From NCBI RefSeq assembly GCF_025506335.1, contig NZ_JANZYO010000003.1, positions 62,001 to 126,000 of the forward strand: a stretch of 64,000 nt of DNA, given 5' to 3'. The notes under the pieces are model-generated. The model worked only from the letters and a program-made list of their open reading frames with translations, made no database searches and had not been told where the DNA came from. Of the stretch, positions 18,144-27,548 are shown piece by piece. Numbering within the stretch: position 1 is the stretch's first letter; each line of letters opens with the position of its first letter. The translations under genes were made by a program, and so were the position numbers. This stretch comes from Mumia quercus (lineage in GTDB: Bacteria > Actinomycetota > Actinomycetes > Propionibacteriales > Nocardioidaceae).

Positions 18144-19751
18144 CTACCCGCCCAGGCCGAGGATCGAGACCATCACCGGCAGCAGGATCACGATGAGGAT
18201 CGCGCCCAGCACGTCGAAGGAGATGCCCGAGCGGATCATGCGGGTGATCGGGACGACACCGGAGCCGTAGACGATCGCGTTCTGCGGCGTCGACACGGGC
18301 AGCATGAAGCCGAACGACGCGGCGAACGTGGCCGCCAGCGCGGGGACGAACGGGTTCACGTCGGCTGCCATCGCGATCGGGATGATGATCGGGACGACGA
18401 CCGCGGCGGACGCAGTGTTGCTCGTCGTCTCCGAGACCGCGATCGCGAGCACGACCGCGAAGATCGTCAGCAGCAGCGCGCTGCTCAGGCCGAGCCAGTT
18501 GTACGCGCCCTTGCCGATCGTCTCCGCCAGTCCGGTCGAGGCGAGCAGCGAACCGAAGATGATGCCGGTGCCGAAGAGGACGACCGTCCCCCAGTCGATC
18601 TTCGTGGCGTCGCTCCAGCGCAAGGTGAACTCGCGTCGCTCCCAGTCGATCGGGAGGAGGAACAGCAGCGAGGCCCCGAGCACGGCGACGACGCCCTCGT
18701 CGAGGCGACCGGACACCGACTCGTACGTCCCCGACTCGGGCCCGGCGACCAGCGCCACGACGCCCGGCAGGATCCACAGCGTCACGGTGAACACGAACGC
18801 GACCAGCGTGTTCTTCTCTGCTCGCGAGATGCGGCCGAGCTCACGCTTCTCGGTGTCGACCCACTCCTCGACACCCTCCAGCCGCTTGATCTCTGGCCGG
18901 TTCACCAGCAGCAGGACCACCGCGAGCGCGACGAACATCAGGGCACAGACGGGGAGCGCGAGCAGCATCCAGTCGAGGAACGGGATCGTCTCACCGGTCG
19001 CCTCCTCGATCAGCCCTCGTCCGATGAGGTTCGGGGGAGACCCGACCGGGGTGAGGAGGCCGCCGACGCTCGCGCCGTACGCGAGCATGAGCATCAGCGC
19101 GGCGCCGACGCGGAGCCTCAGGGGGTCGAAGTCCTCCTCGACGACGCCCTGGCTCTGCATGAGCTTGGCGATCACGGTGAGGATCCCGATCGCGGTCGGC
19201 AGCAGCATGGCGACGGTCGCGGTGTTCGAGACGAACGCCGAGAGCAGGCAGGTGATGGCACCGAACGCGACGATCACCCGTGTCGTGGAGGTGCCGACTC
19301 CGGGCAGGTCGAGCACGAACATCGCGAAGCGCTTGGCGAGCCCGTGCTTGAGCATCGCCTGGGCGAGGATGAACGCGCCGATGAAGGTGAAGACGGTCGA
19401 CGAGCCGAAGGGCGCGAGCGCCTCGTCGGCGGGGACCACGTCGAGCAGCACGATGGCGGCGATCCCGAGGAAGCCGCCGACCGGGATGGGCACCGCCTCG
19501 GTCACCCACAGGACCACGACGCCGACGAGGACCGCGGCGAGGGTGTGCTGCTGCTGCGGGAGGTCGAAGGGGATGAGGAGCATCACGACCGTCGCGAGCG
19601 GCGCGAGGAAGAGTCCCGAGGTGCGCCGCGCCTTCTCGAAGCGCTCCTCTCGGGGGGACAACCTCTGCTCCCCGAGGCTGCGGTAGGTGGCGCTGCCGAG
19701 GAACGCCTTGTCGACATCGGTGGGACCGGGTTCTCGTTCGACCGTGCTCAT
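18144..19751 (-). CDS. SLC13/DASS family dicarboxylate:sodium symporter
   Basis: A 535-residue membrane transporter with about 11-12 hydrophobic helices. LWVTEAVPIPVGGFLGIAAI, SSTVFTFIGAFILAQAM and the C-terminal SETTSNTASAAVVVPI and FAASFGFMLPVSTPQNAIVY carry the two SNT-type substrate/sodium motifs of the divalent-anion:sodium symporter family. The ATG at 19751 has GGAG upstream and yields a cytosolic N terminus of about 50 residues. Coupled to the downstream dehydrogenase gene, it should import malate, tartrate or a similar C4-dicarboxylate. Confidence 0.9.
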   Translation of the reverse strand: MSTVEREPGPTDVDKAFLGSATYRSLGEQRLSPREERFEKARRTSGLFLAPLATVVMLLIPFDLPQQQHTLAAVLVGVVVLWVTEAVPIPVGGFLGIAAIVLLDVVPADEALAPFGSSTVFTFIGAFILAQAMLKHGLAKRFAMFVLDLPGVGTSTTRVIVAFGAITCLLSAFVSNTATVAMLLPTAIGILTVIAKLMQSQGVVEEDFDPLRLRVGAALMLMLAYGASVGGLLTPVGSPPNLIGRGLIEEATGETIPFLDWMLLALPVCALMFVALAVVLLLVNRPEIKRLEGVEEWVDTEKRELGRISRAEKNTLVAFVFTVTLWILPGVVALVAGPESGTYESVSGRLDEGVVAVLGASLLFLLPIDWERREFTLRWSDATKIDWGTVVLFGTGIIFGSLLASTGLAETIGKGAYNWLGLSSALLLTIFAVVLAIAVSETTSNTASAAVVVPIIIPIAMAADVNPFVPALAATFAASFGFMLPVSTPQNAIVYGSGVVPITRMIRSGISFDVLGAILIVILLPVMVSILGLGG

Positions 19752-19850
19752 GAGGGCCTCCGGGGCTGGAACGGGGACACGCTTGCCCTCACGGTGTCCT
19801 GGATCACCCCCTTCCACACGCGCGCAGCGTGCCGTCGTCCACCCTCCGCG

Positions 19851-19863
19851 TAGGCTCGACGGC
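19851..19863 (+). promoter_or_regulatory. leaderless-type promoter of the DUF2342 gene
   Basis: TAGGCT at 19851-19856 ends 7 bases before ATG 19864. There is no purine-rich ribosome site in the gap. Confidence 0.55.
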
Positions 19864-20946
19864 ATGACGGACAGCATGATCGACTGGGACTTCGCGCTGA
19901 CCACCGCTTCGCGGATGACGAAGCCGGGCCCCGAGATCGCCAGTGCCGAGGCTGACCAGGTCGTGGCCGAGCTGCGTGAGGGCGCCGCGCGCTCGGAAGG
20001 CCCCGTGCGCGAGTTCACCGGGCTGTCTGCCGAGTCCGCCACCGCCCCGGTGCTCGTCGTCGACCGGCCCGGGTGGGTCGCGGCCAACGTCTCGTCGTTC
20101 GAGGTCGTGCTCCGACCGATGCTCGAGAAGGTCCAGGAGTCCGCCCGCGCGAAGGGACAGTCGCCGGGACGGCTCGGACGCACCATCGGCGCCCGCGTGA
20201 CCGGCGCCGAGGTCGGAGCCGCGCTGGCGTTCATGTCGACCAAGGTCCTCGGGCAGTTCGACCCGTTCTTCACCGCGCCGGGGCCGGAGGGCGGCCTGCC
20301 GGTCGGTGGTCGCCTCCTGCTCGTCGCCCCGAACGTCGTCCACGTCGAGCGAGAGCTCGGGGTGGACACCCACGACTTCCGGCTCTGGGTCTGCCTCCAC
20401 GAGGAGACTCACCGCGTGCAGTTCACGGCGGTGCCGTGGATGCGGGCGCACGTCCAAGGGCTCGTCGACCAGCTCGTCGACGCCACCGACACCGATCCGG
20501 AGGGCATCTCGCGCTCGCTGGGCGAGGCGTCGAAGGCGGCGGGCCGGTTCGTCCGCGGTGAGCGGGTGTCGTTGATGGACGTGCTCCAGAACGACCGCCA
20601 GCGCGAGATCATCGGCCAGGTCACCGGCGTCATGTCGCTGCTCGAGGGGCACGCGGACGTCGTGATGGACGGCGTCGGCCCGTCGGTCATCCCGAGCGTG
20701 CGGCAGATCCGCCGCCGCTTCGACAAGCGCCGCCAAGGCGGCGGGCTGCTGGACAGGTTCGTCCGCCAGGTGCTCGGGCTCGACGCGAAGATCCGCCAGT
20801 ACCGCGACGGCGCCGCCTTCGTCCGCGCGGTCGAGAAGTCGGTCGGCCGCGAGGGGTTCGACGCTGTGTGGAGCTCACCGGACAACCTGCCGTCGGCAGA
20901 GGAGATCGAGAAGCCCGACCAGTGGGTCGCGCGCGTGCACGGATGA
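19864..20946 (+). CDS. zinc-dependent metalloprotease (DUF2342, F420-associated family)
   Basis: A 360-residue protein of the DUF2342 family, often labelled coenzyme F420 biosynthesis-associated. LWVCLHEETHRVQF carries an HExxH zinc motif at about residues 179-183, and a third ligand could come from the SLLEGHADVVMD stretch about 80 residues later. No signal peptide or membrane helix. It lies between the cell-wall carboxypeptidase region and tilS-hpt-ftsH, the family's usual position in actinobacteria. The substrate is not known. ATG 19864 is chosen for the leaderless -10 geometry. Confidence 0.88.
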   Translation: MTDSMIDWDFALTTASRMTKPGPEIASAEADQVVAELREGAARSEGPVREFTGLSAESATAPVLVVDRPGWVAANVSSFEVVLRPMLEKVQESARAKGQSPGRLGRTIGARVTGAEVGAALAFMSTKVLGQFDPFFTAPGPEGGLPVGGRLLLVAPNVVHVERELGVDTHDFRLWVCLHEETHRVQFTAVPWMRAHVQGLVDQLVDATDTDPEGISRSLGEASKAAGRFVRGERVSLMDVLQNDRQREIIGQVTGVMSLLEGHADVVMDGVGPSVIPSVRQIRRRFDKRRQGGGLLDRFVRQVLGLDAKIRQYRDGAAFVRAVEKSVGREGFDAVWSSPDNLPSAEEIEKPDQWVARVHG

Positions 20947-20956
20947 CGTCGACGCC

Positions 20957-21943
20957 GTGACCACCCGCCGCACGCCACCGCTCGACCCGGTGGTCGCGCG
21001 CGGGCGCCGTGCGGTCTCCGAGGCGCTCGCCGACCTCCCCGCGGACGCCACGGTCGTGCTCGGCGTCTCCGGCGGGGCCGACTCCCTGGCGCTCGCCGCG
21101 CTGACGTGCTTCGTCGTCGACGCCCGTGGAGGGCGCGTGGAGGCGCTCGTCGTCGACCACGGGCTCCAGGAGGGCTCCGCTGAGGTCGCGCAGCGCGCGG
21201 CGGAGCAGGCACGCGCCCTCGGGGCCGCGGCGCAGGTCGTACGCGTCGAGGTCGGTGCCCGGGGCGGACCGGAGGCCGCGGCTCGAGACGCCCGTCGGGA
21301 GGCGCTGCGCGCGTACGCCGAGGAGGTCGGAGCCGCTGCCGTGCTCCTCGGTCACACCCGAGACGACCAGGCGGAGACGGTGCTGCTCGGCCTGGCGCGC
21401 GGTTCGGGTGCCCGCTCGCTGGCCGGCATGGCGGCGCGTTCCGGCCTGTGGCGACGCCCGCTGCTCGCGCTCACCCGCGCCGAGACCGAACAGGTGTGCC
21501 GGGCGCTCGGTGTGACGTGGTGGGACGACCCGCACAACGACGATCCGCGTTACGCCCGGGTGCGGGTACGGCGCACCGTCCTCCCGGTCCTCGAGCGCGA
21601 GCTCGGCCCAGGGGTGGGCGCCGCCCTCGCCCGTACGGCAGCCGCGCTGCGCGACGACGCCGACGCGCTCGACGACCTCGCTCGTACGGCGACGCGGAAG
21701 GCGACGCTCGACGACGGGTCGCTCGACGTCGAGGTGCTGGCCGCGCTTCCTCGCGCCGTCCGTACGCGGGTCCTGAGGGCGTCCGCGCTCGCGGCCGGAG
21801 CGCCCGCGGGTGACCTCACCGCCGCGCACGTGGCCGGGATCGACCGCCTGGTGACCGCCTGGTGCGGACAGGGCGGCCCGACACTGCCCGGCGGCTTGAG
21901 CGTCCGCCGGCGGGGCCGGGCGCTGGTGTTCGGAGCCGCCTGA
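20957..21943 (+). CDS. tilS: tRNA(Ile)-lysidine synthetase
   Basis: A 328-residue N-type ATP pyrophosphatase. The PP-loop [17 protein letters not shown] (SGGADS at 38-43) binds ATP, and [20 protein letters not shown] is the second conserved block. It converts C34 of tRNA-Ile(CAU) to lysidine so that it reads AUA. It is the short actinobacterial form, with only a partial C-terminal domain. GTG start lies 10 bases after the preceding stop. Confidence 0.93.
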   Translation: MTTRRTPPLDPVVARGRRAVSEALADLPADATVVLGVSGGADSLALAALTCFVVDARGGRVEALVVDHGLQEGSAEVAQRAAEQARALGAAAQVVRVEVGARGGPEAAARDARREALRAYAEEVGAAAVLLGHTRDDQAETVLLGLARGSGARSLAGMAARSGLWRRPLLALTRAETEQVCRALGVTWWDDPHNDDPRYARVRVRRTVLPVLERELGPGVGAALARTAAALRDDADALDDLARTATRKATLDDGSLDVEVLAALPRAVRTRVLRASALAAGAPAGDLTAAHVAGIDRLVTAWCGQGGPTLPGGLSVRRRGRALVFGAA

Positions 21944-21992
21944 CGGCGAGGCCCCCGCAGCGCCGCCCAGGCCGCTGTGCGAGGCTGGTTCC

Positions 21993-22550
21993 GTGGACGC
22001 GAAGCAGATCGAGGGTGACCTCGCGCTGGACCAGACGTACATCTCCGAGGCCGACATCCAGGCCCGCCTCCGGGAGCTCGCCGCGCAGATCGCGCGCGAC
22101 TACGAGGGCGAGGACCTGCTGCTCGTCGGGGTCCTCAAGGGCGCGGTGATGGTCATGGCCGACCTCGCCCGTGCGCTCGAGCGCGACGTCGAGATGGACT
22201 GGATGGCCGTGTCGTCGTACGGCTCCGGCACGACGTCGTCCGGCGTGGTGCGGATCCTCAAGGACCTCGACACCGACCTCACCGGCCGTCACGTCCTCAT
22301 CGTCGAAGACATCATCGACTCCGGTCTCACGCTGTCGTGGCTGACGTCCAACCTGCGCTCCCGCAAGCCGGCCTCGGTCGAGATCTGCACCCTCCTGCGC
22401 AAGCCCGAGGCGCTGAAGATGGCCGTCGACGTGAAGTACGTCGGGTTCGACATCCCCAACGCGTTCGTGGTCGGCTACGGGCTCGACTACGACGAGCGCT
22501 ACCGCAACCTGCGCGACATCGCGACGCTCGCTCCGCACGTCTACTCCTGA
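21993..22550 (+). CDS. hpt: hypoxanthine phosphoribosyltransferase
   Basis: A 185-residue purine-salvage enzyme joining hypoxanthine or guanine to PRPP. The PRPP loop [17 protein letters not shown] (about 92-108), the N-terminal [17 protein letters not shown] and the C-terminal [18 protein letters not shown] are canonical. GTG start. The tilS-hpt-ftsH order is widely conserved in bacteria. Confidence 0.94.
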   Translation: MDAKQIEGDLALDQTYISEADIQARLRELAAQIARDYEGEDLLLVGVLKGAVMVMADLARALERDVEMDWMAVSSYGSGTTSSGVVRILKDLDTDLTGRHVLIVEDIIDSGLTLSWLTSNLRSRKPASVEICTLLRKPEALKMAVDVKYVGFDIPNAFVVGYGLDYDERYRNLRDIATLAPHVYS

Positions 22551-22564
22551 GTCCGGGCGGACGC

Positions 22565-22583
22565 CCGCACGAGATCCGTGCGG
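22565..22583 (+). terminator. short hairpin after hpt
   Basis: CCGCACG (22565-22571) and CGTGCGG (22577-22583) form a perfect 7-bp stem with a 5-base loop, 14 bases after the hpt stop. No U-tract follows, so it is a weak terminator candidate or an attenuator upstream of ftsH. Confidence 0.4.
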
Positions 22584-22693
22584 ATCCTGGGAACATGTTC
22601 GCGGGTGCCGATCGTTGAAGCACCAGGGGACAAGACTCGTCCTGCCCTCGTGGCGCGGACGTGTACCGTCGGTTCCCGTACCCATTCCTACGC

Positions 22694-22723
22694 AGGAGGA
22701 GCGAGGCGCGGCCTCGGATCATG
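22694..22723 (+). promoter_or_regulatory. ftsH ribosome site separated from the ATG by a hairpin
   Basis: A near-perfect Shine-Dalgarno AGGAGGA (22694-22700) lies 20 bases before the ATG at 22721, too far for direct use. Between them CGAGGC (22702-22707) and GCCTCG (22711-22716) make a 6-bp stem with a 3-base loop. Folding it reduces the effective spacing to about 5 bases. No other in-frame start lies in the gap. Confidence 0.55.
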
Positions 22724-24763
22724 GACGTCAAACGCATCTTCAAGGGCCCGTGGCTCTGGATCATCATCAGTGTCATCGCGGTTCTGGCCCTGCTCCAGCT
22801 GGTGTCGTCCAACAACGGCTACCAAGAGGTCAAGACCGCCACGATGGTGCGGTACTTCGAGCAGGGCAAGGTGGCCGAGGCCACGTTCGTCGGCGCCGGT
22901 GACAACGAGATCCGCGCCACGCTCGACGATGACAAGAAGGTGCGCGCCAACTGGCTGGGCGACCAGGGCAACCAGCTCCGCAAGCTCGCCGACAAGAGCG
23001 TCTCCGACAAGGAGATGAAGTCGTACGACGTCCAGATCCCCAAGCCCAGCTTCCTCGGCAACCTGCTCGGGCTCCTGCTGCCCTTCGCGCTGATCTTCCT
23101 GCTGTTCATCTTCCTCATGAACTCGATGCAGGGCGGCGGCGGCCGCGTCATGCAGTTCGCGAAGTCCAAGGCCAAGCTGATCGCCAAGGACACGCCGCAG
23201 ACCACGTTCGCCGACGTCGCGGGTGCCGACGAGGCCGTCGAGGAGCTCGGTGAGATCAAGGAGTTCCTCGCCGACCCGCAGAAGTTCCAGGCCGTCGGGG
23301 CCAAGATCCCGAAGGGCGTCCTGCTGTACGGCCCTCCGGGCACCGGCAAGACGCTGCTCGCGCGTGCCGTCGCAGGCGAGGCGGGCGTCCCGTTCTACTC
23401 GATCTCCGGCTCCGACTTCGTCGAGATGTTCGTGGGTGTCGGCGCGAGCCGTGTGCGCGACCTCTTCGAGCAGGCCAAGGAGAACGCTCCCGCGATCGTC
23501 TTCATCGACGAGATCGACGCGGTCGGCCGGCACCGCGGTGCGGGCCTCGGCGGCGGCCACGACGAGCGCGAGCAGACGCTCAACCAGCTGCTGGTCGAGA
23601 TGGACGGCTTCGACGTCCGCGGCGGTGTGATCCTCATCGCCGCGACCAACCGTCCCGACGTCCTCGATCCCGCGCTGCTGCGTCCTGGCCGCTTCGACCG
23701 CCAGATCGCCGTGGAGGCGCCCGACCTCAAGGGGCGCCTGCAGATCCTCCAGGTGCACTCGCGTGGCAAGCCGCTGGCCGCCGACGTCGACCTCGAGTCG
23801 GTCGCGCGCCGTACGCCCGGCTTCTCCGGTGCCGACCTCGCCAACGTGCTCAACGAGGCTGCGCTCCTCACCGCGCGCAGCAGCCAGGCGCTGATCGACA
23901 ACCGTACGCTCGACGAGGCGATCGACCGCGTCGTCGCCGGTCCGCAGAAGCGCACGCGTCTCATGAGCGAGCACGAGCGCAAGATCACCGCGTACCACGA
24001 GGGCGGCCACGCGCTCGTCGCCGCCGCGCTGCCCGGCAGCGACCCCGTGCACAAGATCACGATCCTGCCGCGCGGTCGCGCCCTCGGTTACACGATGGTC
24101 CTGCCGGACGAGGACAAGTACAGCCAGACCCGCGCGGAGATGCTCGACAAGCTGGCGTACATGCTGGGCGGTCGCGCCGCCGAGGAGCTGGTCTTCCACA
24201 ACCCGACGACCGGCGCCGCCAACGACATCGAGAAGGCGACCAACCTCGCGCGCGCGATGGTCACCCAGTACGGCATGACCGAGCGCATCGGTGCCGTGCG
24301 ACTGGGCGAGAACGGCTCCGAGCCGTTCCTCGGCCGTGACATCGGCCACTCGCGCAACTACTCCGAGGAGCTCGCGGCGATCGTCGACGAGGAGGTGACG
24401 AAGTTCATCGGGTACGCCCACCAGGAGGCGTTCGACATCCTCGCCGAGAACCGCGCCGTCCTCGACGACCTGGTGCTCGCGCTGCTCGAGAAGGAGACGC
24501 TCGACAAGGCCGAGGTCGCTGCGATCTTCGAGCCGCTCAAGCGCCGCTCTCCGCGTCCGGCGTGGACCGGGTCGGAGACCCGCAAGCCGTCGTCGCTGCC
24601 GCCGGTCCTCTCCCCGAAGGAGATCAACGGGCACGAGCCCGAGCGTGACGAGGACGAGGGAACGATCGTCCTCGCGCCGGGCCAGGGTGGGACCGACCTC
24701 CACGGACCCAGCTCGGGCCCCACCGGTGGGACCCCCGAGCCGCCCTCTCCTGGGGCTCGCTGA
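22721..24763 (+). CDS. ftsH: ATP-dependent zinc metalloprotease FtsH
   Basis: A 680-residue membrane protease that degrades unstable membrane and cytosolic proteins. Two transmembrane helices (about 11-29 and 111-134) flank an extracytoplasmic segment. The AAA domain has Walker A GPPGTGKT (204-211), Walker B FIDEID (261-266) and the second region of homology with RPGRFDRQ. The zinc protease motif is HEGGH (426-430). The C-terminal 80 residues are a hydrophilic, disordered-looking tail. The folE GTG begins one base after its stop. See the unusual spacing of its ribosome site. Confidence 0.96.
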   Translation: MDVKRIFKGPWLWIIISVIAVLALLQLVSSNNGYQEVKTATMVRYFEQGKVAEATFVGAGDNEIRATLDDDKKVRANWLGDQGNQLRKLADKSVSDKEMKSYDVQIPKPSFLGNLLGLLLPFALIFLLFIFLMNSMQGGGGRVMQFAKSKAKLIAKDTPQTTFADVAGADEAVEELGEIKEFLADPQKFQAVGAKIPKGVLLYGPPGTGKTLLARAVAGEAGVPFYSISGSDFVEMFVGVGASRVRDLFEQAKENAPAIVFIDEIDAVGRHRGAGLGGGHDEREQTLNQLLVEMDGFDVRGGVILIAATNRPDVLDPALLRPGRFDRQIAVEAPDLKGRLQILQVHSRGKPLAADVDLESVARRTPGFSGADLANVLNEAALLTARSSQALIDNRTLDEAIDRVVAGPQKRTRLMSEHERKITAYHEGGHALVAAALPGSDPVHKITILPRGRALGYTMVLPDEDKYSQTRAEMLDKLAYMLGGRAAEELVFHNPTTGAANDIEKATNLARAMVTQYGMTERIGAVRLGENGSEPFLGRDIGHSRNYSEELAAIVDEEVTKFIGYAHQEAFDILAENRAVLDDLVLALLEKETLDKAEVAAIFEPLKRRSPRPAWTGSETRKPSSLPPVLSPKEINGHEPERDEDEGTIVLAPGQGGTDLHGPSSGPTGGTPEPPSPGAR

Positions 24764-24764
24764 C

Positions 24765-25358
24765 GTGGCGCAAGCCCAGGGCAAGGCGCTGCCCGAGTTC
24801 GACACGCCGCGTGCCGAGGCCGCTGTCCGTGAGCTGCTGATCGCAATCGGCGAGGACCCGGACCGCGACGGGCTCCGGGACACCCCGGAGCGGGTCGCGC
24901 GCGCGTACAAGGAGATCTTCGCCGGGATGCGTCACGACCCGCAGGAGGCGCTCTCGCGCACCTTCGAGGTCGACCACGACGAGATGATCCTGGTGAAGGA
25001 CATCGAGCTGTGGTCCATGTGCGAGCACCACCTCGTGCCGTTCACCGGTGTCGCGCACGTCGGTTACATCCCTGCCGAGGACGGACGCGTCGTCGGGCTG
25101 TCGAAGCTCGCCCGGCTGGTCGACGTGTACGCCCGGAGGCCGCAGGTGCAGGAGCGCCTGACGACGCAGATCGCCGACGCGCTGATCGAGACGCTCCGTC
25201 CGCTCGGCGTGATCGTCCAGATCGAGGCCGAGCACCTGTGCATGACCATGCGCGGCGTGCGCAAGCCTGGCGCGAAGACGGTCACCAGCGCGGTGCGAGG
25301 CCAGCTGCGCGACCCTGCGACGCGGGCCGAGGCGATGGCCCTGATCACGGGGCGCTGA
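24765..25358 (+). CDS. folE: GTP cyclohydrolase I
   Basis: A 197-residue enzyme making dihydroneopterin triphosphate from GTP, the first step of folate synthesis. [12 protein letters not shown] carries the zinc Cys-His pair, [20 protein letters not shown] supplies the third ligand Cys, and [20 protein letters not shown] is typical. GTG at 24765 follows the ftsH stop by one base; the stop overlaps the folP start (TGATG). It begins a tightly coupled folate operon. Confidence 0.95.
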   Translation: MAQAQGKALPEFDTPRAEAAVRELLIAIGEDPDRDGLRDTPERVARAYKEIFAGMRHDPQEALSRTFEVDHDEMILVKDIELWSMCEHHLVPFTGVAHVGYIPAEDGRVVGLSKLARLVDVYARRPQVQERLTTQIADALIETLRPLGVIVQIEAEHLCMTMRGVRKPGAKTVTSAVRGQLRDPATRAEAMALITGR

Positions 25359-26212
25359 TGTTCACGCGTCGCGGGGTGCCGCTGCTCCCCGACGCGGGCC
25401 GGTGCCAGGTGATGGGTGTCGTCAACGTCACGCCCGACTCCTTCTCAGACGGCGGACGCTGGCTCGACGTCGACGACGCCGTTCGTCATGGCTTCGCGCT
25501 CGTCGACGACGGCGCCGACATCGTCGACGTCGGAGGTGAGTCGACGCGTCCGGGCGCTCAGCGGGTGGACGCCGCCACCGAGCTGGCGCGCGTCGAGCCC
25601 GTCGTCCGCGCACTGGCCGACCGCGGTGTCGTCGTCTCGGTCGACACCATGCGCGCCGAGGTCGCCGAGCGTGCCGTCGCCGCAGGCGCCCGGGTCATCA
25701 ACGACGTCTCGGGCGGTCTCGCCGACCCCGACATCCTCGAGGTGGCGGCACGCACGGGCGTGCCGTACGTCGTCATGCACTGGCGGGGCCACTCCGCGTC
25801 GATGCTCGGCGACGACGCGACCCGCTACGACGACCTCGTGCCCGACGTCGTCACCGAGCTGGGCAGGTCCGTCGACCTCGCCCTCGCGAAGGGCGTGCGG
25901 CCCGAGCAGATCGTCGTCGACCCCGGCATCGGGTTCTCCAAGCGCGGCCCTCAGAACTGGTCCGTCCTCGCCCACCTCGAGGCCTTCGCGTCGCTGGGCT
26001 ACCCGCTGCTGGTCGCGGCGAGCCGCAAGCGGTTCCTCGGCGAGCTGCTCGCCGACGACGACGGCACCCTGCGTCCGCCGAGGGAGCGTGACGACGCGAC
26101 CGTCGCGATCACGGCGCTCGCCGCGACGGCCGGCGCGTGGTGCGTACGGGTCCACGACGTCGCAGCGAACGCCGACGCCGTACGCGTGGCGGAGCGGTGG
26201 CGCGATGGTTGA
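25358..26212 (+). CDS. folP: dihydropteroate synthase
   Basis: A 284-residue TIM-barrel enzyme condensing hydroxymethyl-dihydropterin pyrophosphate with p-aminobenzoate; it is the sulfonamide target. VMGVVNVTPDSFSDGG, DVGGESTRPGA, VINDVSGG, SRKRFLGEL and the C-terminal VRVHDVAANADAVRVAE are all present at normal spacing. The ATG overlaps the folE stop and the 3' end overlaps the next gene by 8 bases. Confidence 0.95.
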   Translation: MFTRRGVPLLPDAGRCQVMGVVNVTPDSFSDGGRWLDVDDAVRHGFALVDDGADIVDVGGESTRPGAQRVDAATELARVEPVVRALADRGVVVSVDTMRAEVAERAVAAGARVINDVSGGLADPDILEVAARTGVPYVVMHWRGHSASMLGDDATRYDDLVPDVVTELGRSVDLALAKGVRPEQIVVDPGIGFSKRGPQNWSVLAHLEAFASLGYPLLVAASRKRFLGELLADDDGTLRPPRERDDATVAITALAATAGAWCVRVHDVAANADAVRVAERWRDG

Positions 26213-26609
26213 GCGGCGCGACCCGGTCCTCGCGACCCACCAGGCGTTCTACGACGCGATCGAGCACGGTGACCTCGACCTCATGTCGTCGCTGTGGCTG
26301 CCCGGCGACGACACGGTGTGCGTGCACCCGGGCGCGGAGCCGATCCTCGGGCACGGTGCGATCCTGCGCTCGTTCGCGATGCTCATGGCCAACGTCGGCT
26401 ACATCCAGTTCATCCTCACCGACGTCGAGGTGACGCGCCGCGACGGCGTCGCGGTCGTGTCGTGCGTCGAGAACGTGCTCGCCGAGGCCGAGGGCGAGGC
26501 GCCGACCGTGTTCGCCGGCGGACGCGGCGTCGCGACCGACGTCCTGGTCGAGACCGCGTCCGGCTGGAAGCTCTGGTCACACCACTCGGGTCCGGTGATG
26601 GACGGATGA
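26205..26609 (+). CDS. NTF2/SnoaL-like protein within the folate operon
   Basis: A 134-residue protein with the small alpha+beta cone fold of nuclear transport factor 2/SnoaL-like proteins. It opens with a long helix (DPVLATHQAFYDAIEHGDLD), has a VCVHPG strand and closes with WKLWSHHSGPV. Such domains may be isomerases, cyclases or binding proteins; no specific active site is evident. It overlaps folP by 8 bases and folB by 4, so it is co-translated with folate enzymes, which suggests a role in pterin/folate metabolism. That role is an inference from context only. Confidence 0.85.
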   Translation: MVERRDPVLATHQAFYDAIEHGDLDLMSSLWLPGDDTVCVHPGAEPILGHGAILRSFAMLMANVGYIQFILTDVEVTRRDGVAVVSCVENVLAEAEGEAPTVFAGGRGVATDVLVETASGWKLWSHHSGPVMDG

Positions 26610-26983
26610 GCGCGCCGGAAGGACTCGACCGGATCACCGTGACGGGGATCGAGGCGTACGGCTACCACGGCCTCCTCGCGTTCGAGCGCGAGCAGGGGCA
26701 ACGGTTCGTCGTCGACGTGGTACTGGGGCTCGACCTGGAGCGGGCGGCTCAGACAGGGGACTTAGACGCGTCGGTTCATTACGGTACGTTGTCGGAGAGG
26801 GTCGCGGACGCCGTGGCGTCGGACCCCGTGGACCTGATCGAGACGCTCGCGCTCCGCATCCTCGGGATCTGCTTCGGTTTCGCGCCGGTGCAGTGGGCGA
26901 GCGTCACGGTCCACAAGCCGGAAGCACCGATACCGGTGGCGTTCTCGGACGTCGCCGTGACGATAGAGCGGAGTCGTACGTGA
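26606..26983 (+). CDS. folB: dihydroneopterin aldolase
   Basis: A 125-residue enzyme that splits dihydroneopterin into hydroxymethyl-dihydropterin and glycolaldehyde. GIEAYGYHGLLAFEREQGQR, the conserved LDASVHYGTLSERVADAV and the C-terminal VTVHKPEAPIP active-site lysine loop fit FolB. Length is standard. The start overlaps the stop of the NTF2-like gene and its end overlaps the folK GTG. Confidence 0.94.
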   Translation: MSAPEGLDRITVTGIEAYGYHGLLAFEREQGQRFVVDVVLGLDLERAAQTGDLDASVHYGTLSERVADAVASDPVDLIETLALRILGICFGFAPVQWASVTVHKPEAPIPVAFSDVAVTIERSRT

Positions 26984-27543
26984 CCGAGACGCCCAACCCG
27001 CACATCCCTGACGCGGACACGATGACCGGCGGCATGCGCCCGATCCGGCAGGCCGTGATCGCGATCGGGTCCAACCTGGGGGAGCGGCTCAACAACGTGC
27101 AGGGGGCTGTCGCCGCGCTCGCCGACACTCCTGAGGTCACCGTGGTGGCCGTGTCGTCGGTGTACGAGACGGCTCCGGTCGGTGCGCCTGCCGGCTCGCG
27201 CGACTTCCTCAACGCGGTCGTCCTCATCGACACGACGCTGACCGTCCACACGCTCCTCGACCGCTGCCTCGCGATCGAGGACGCCTTCGGCCGCGAGCGC
27301 GGCGAGAAGAACGCTCCGCGCACGCTCGACGTCGACCTCATCGTCGTGGGCAACCGAGTCGCGCACGACGAGCGCCTGACGCTGCCGCACCCGCGGGCGC
27401 ACGAGCGCGCGTTCGTGCTCATCCCGTGGCTCGAGCTCGACCTCGAGGGCGAGATCCCCGGCCACGGCTACGTCGTCGACCTCGCGCAGGGTCTCGACAC
27501 CTCCGGCGTCACGCGGCGCGAGGACCTCGAGATCCTCGTCTGA
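26980..27543 (+). CDS. folK: 2-amino-4-hydroxy-6-hydroxymethyldihydropteridine pyrophosphokinase
   Basis: A 187-residue HPPK that transfers pyrophosphate from ATP to the pterin, providing the FolP substrate. IAIGSNLGERLNNVQGAVAA, the signature KNAPRTLDVDLIVVGN and LPHPRAHERAFVLIPWLE are clear. GTG start overlaps folB by 4 bases. The first 20 residues are a short extra N-terminal tail. Confidence 0.94.
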   Translation: MTETPNPHIPDADTMTGGMRPIRQAVIAIGSNLGERLNNVQGAVAALADTPEVTVVAVSSVYETAPVGAPAGSRDFLNAVVLIDTTLTVHTLLDRCLAIEDAFGRERGEKNAPRTLDVDLIVVGNRVAHDERLTLPHPRAHERAFVLIPWLELDLEGEIPGHGYVVDLAQGLDTSGVTRREDLEILV

Positions 27544-27548
27544 TCTCC

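Noticed and set aside
19752-20369. N-terminal extension of the dicarboxylate symporter frame
   Set aside because: The extra region lies opposite the DUF2342 gene and has no membrane or transporter character. ATG 19751 with GGAG gives a standard-length symporter.
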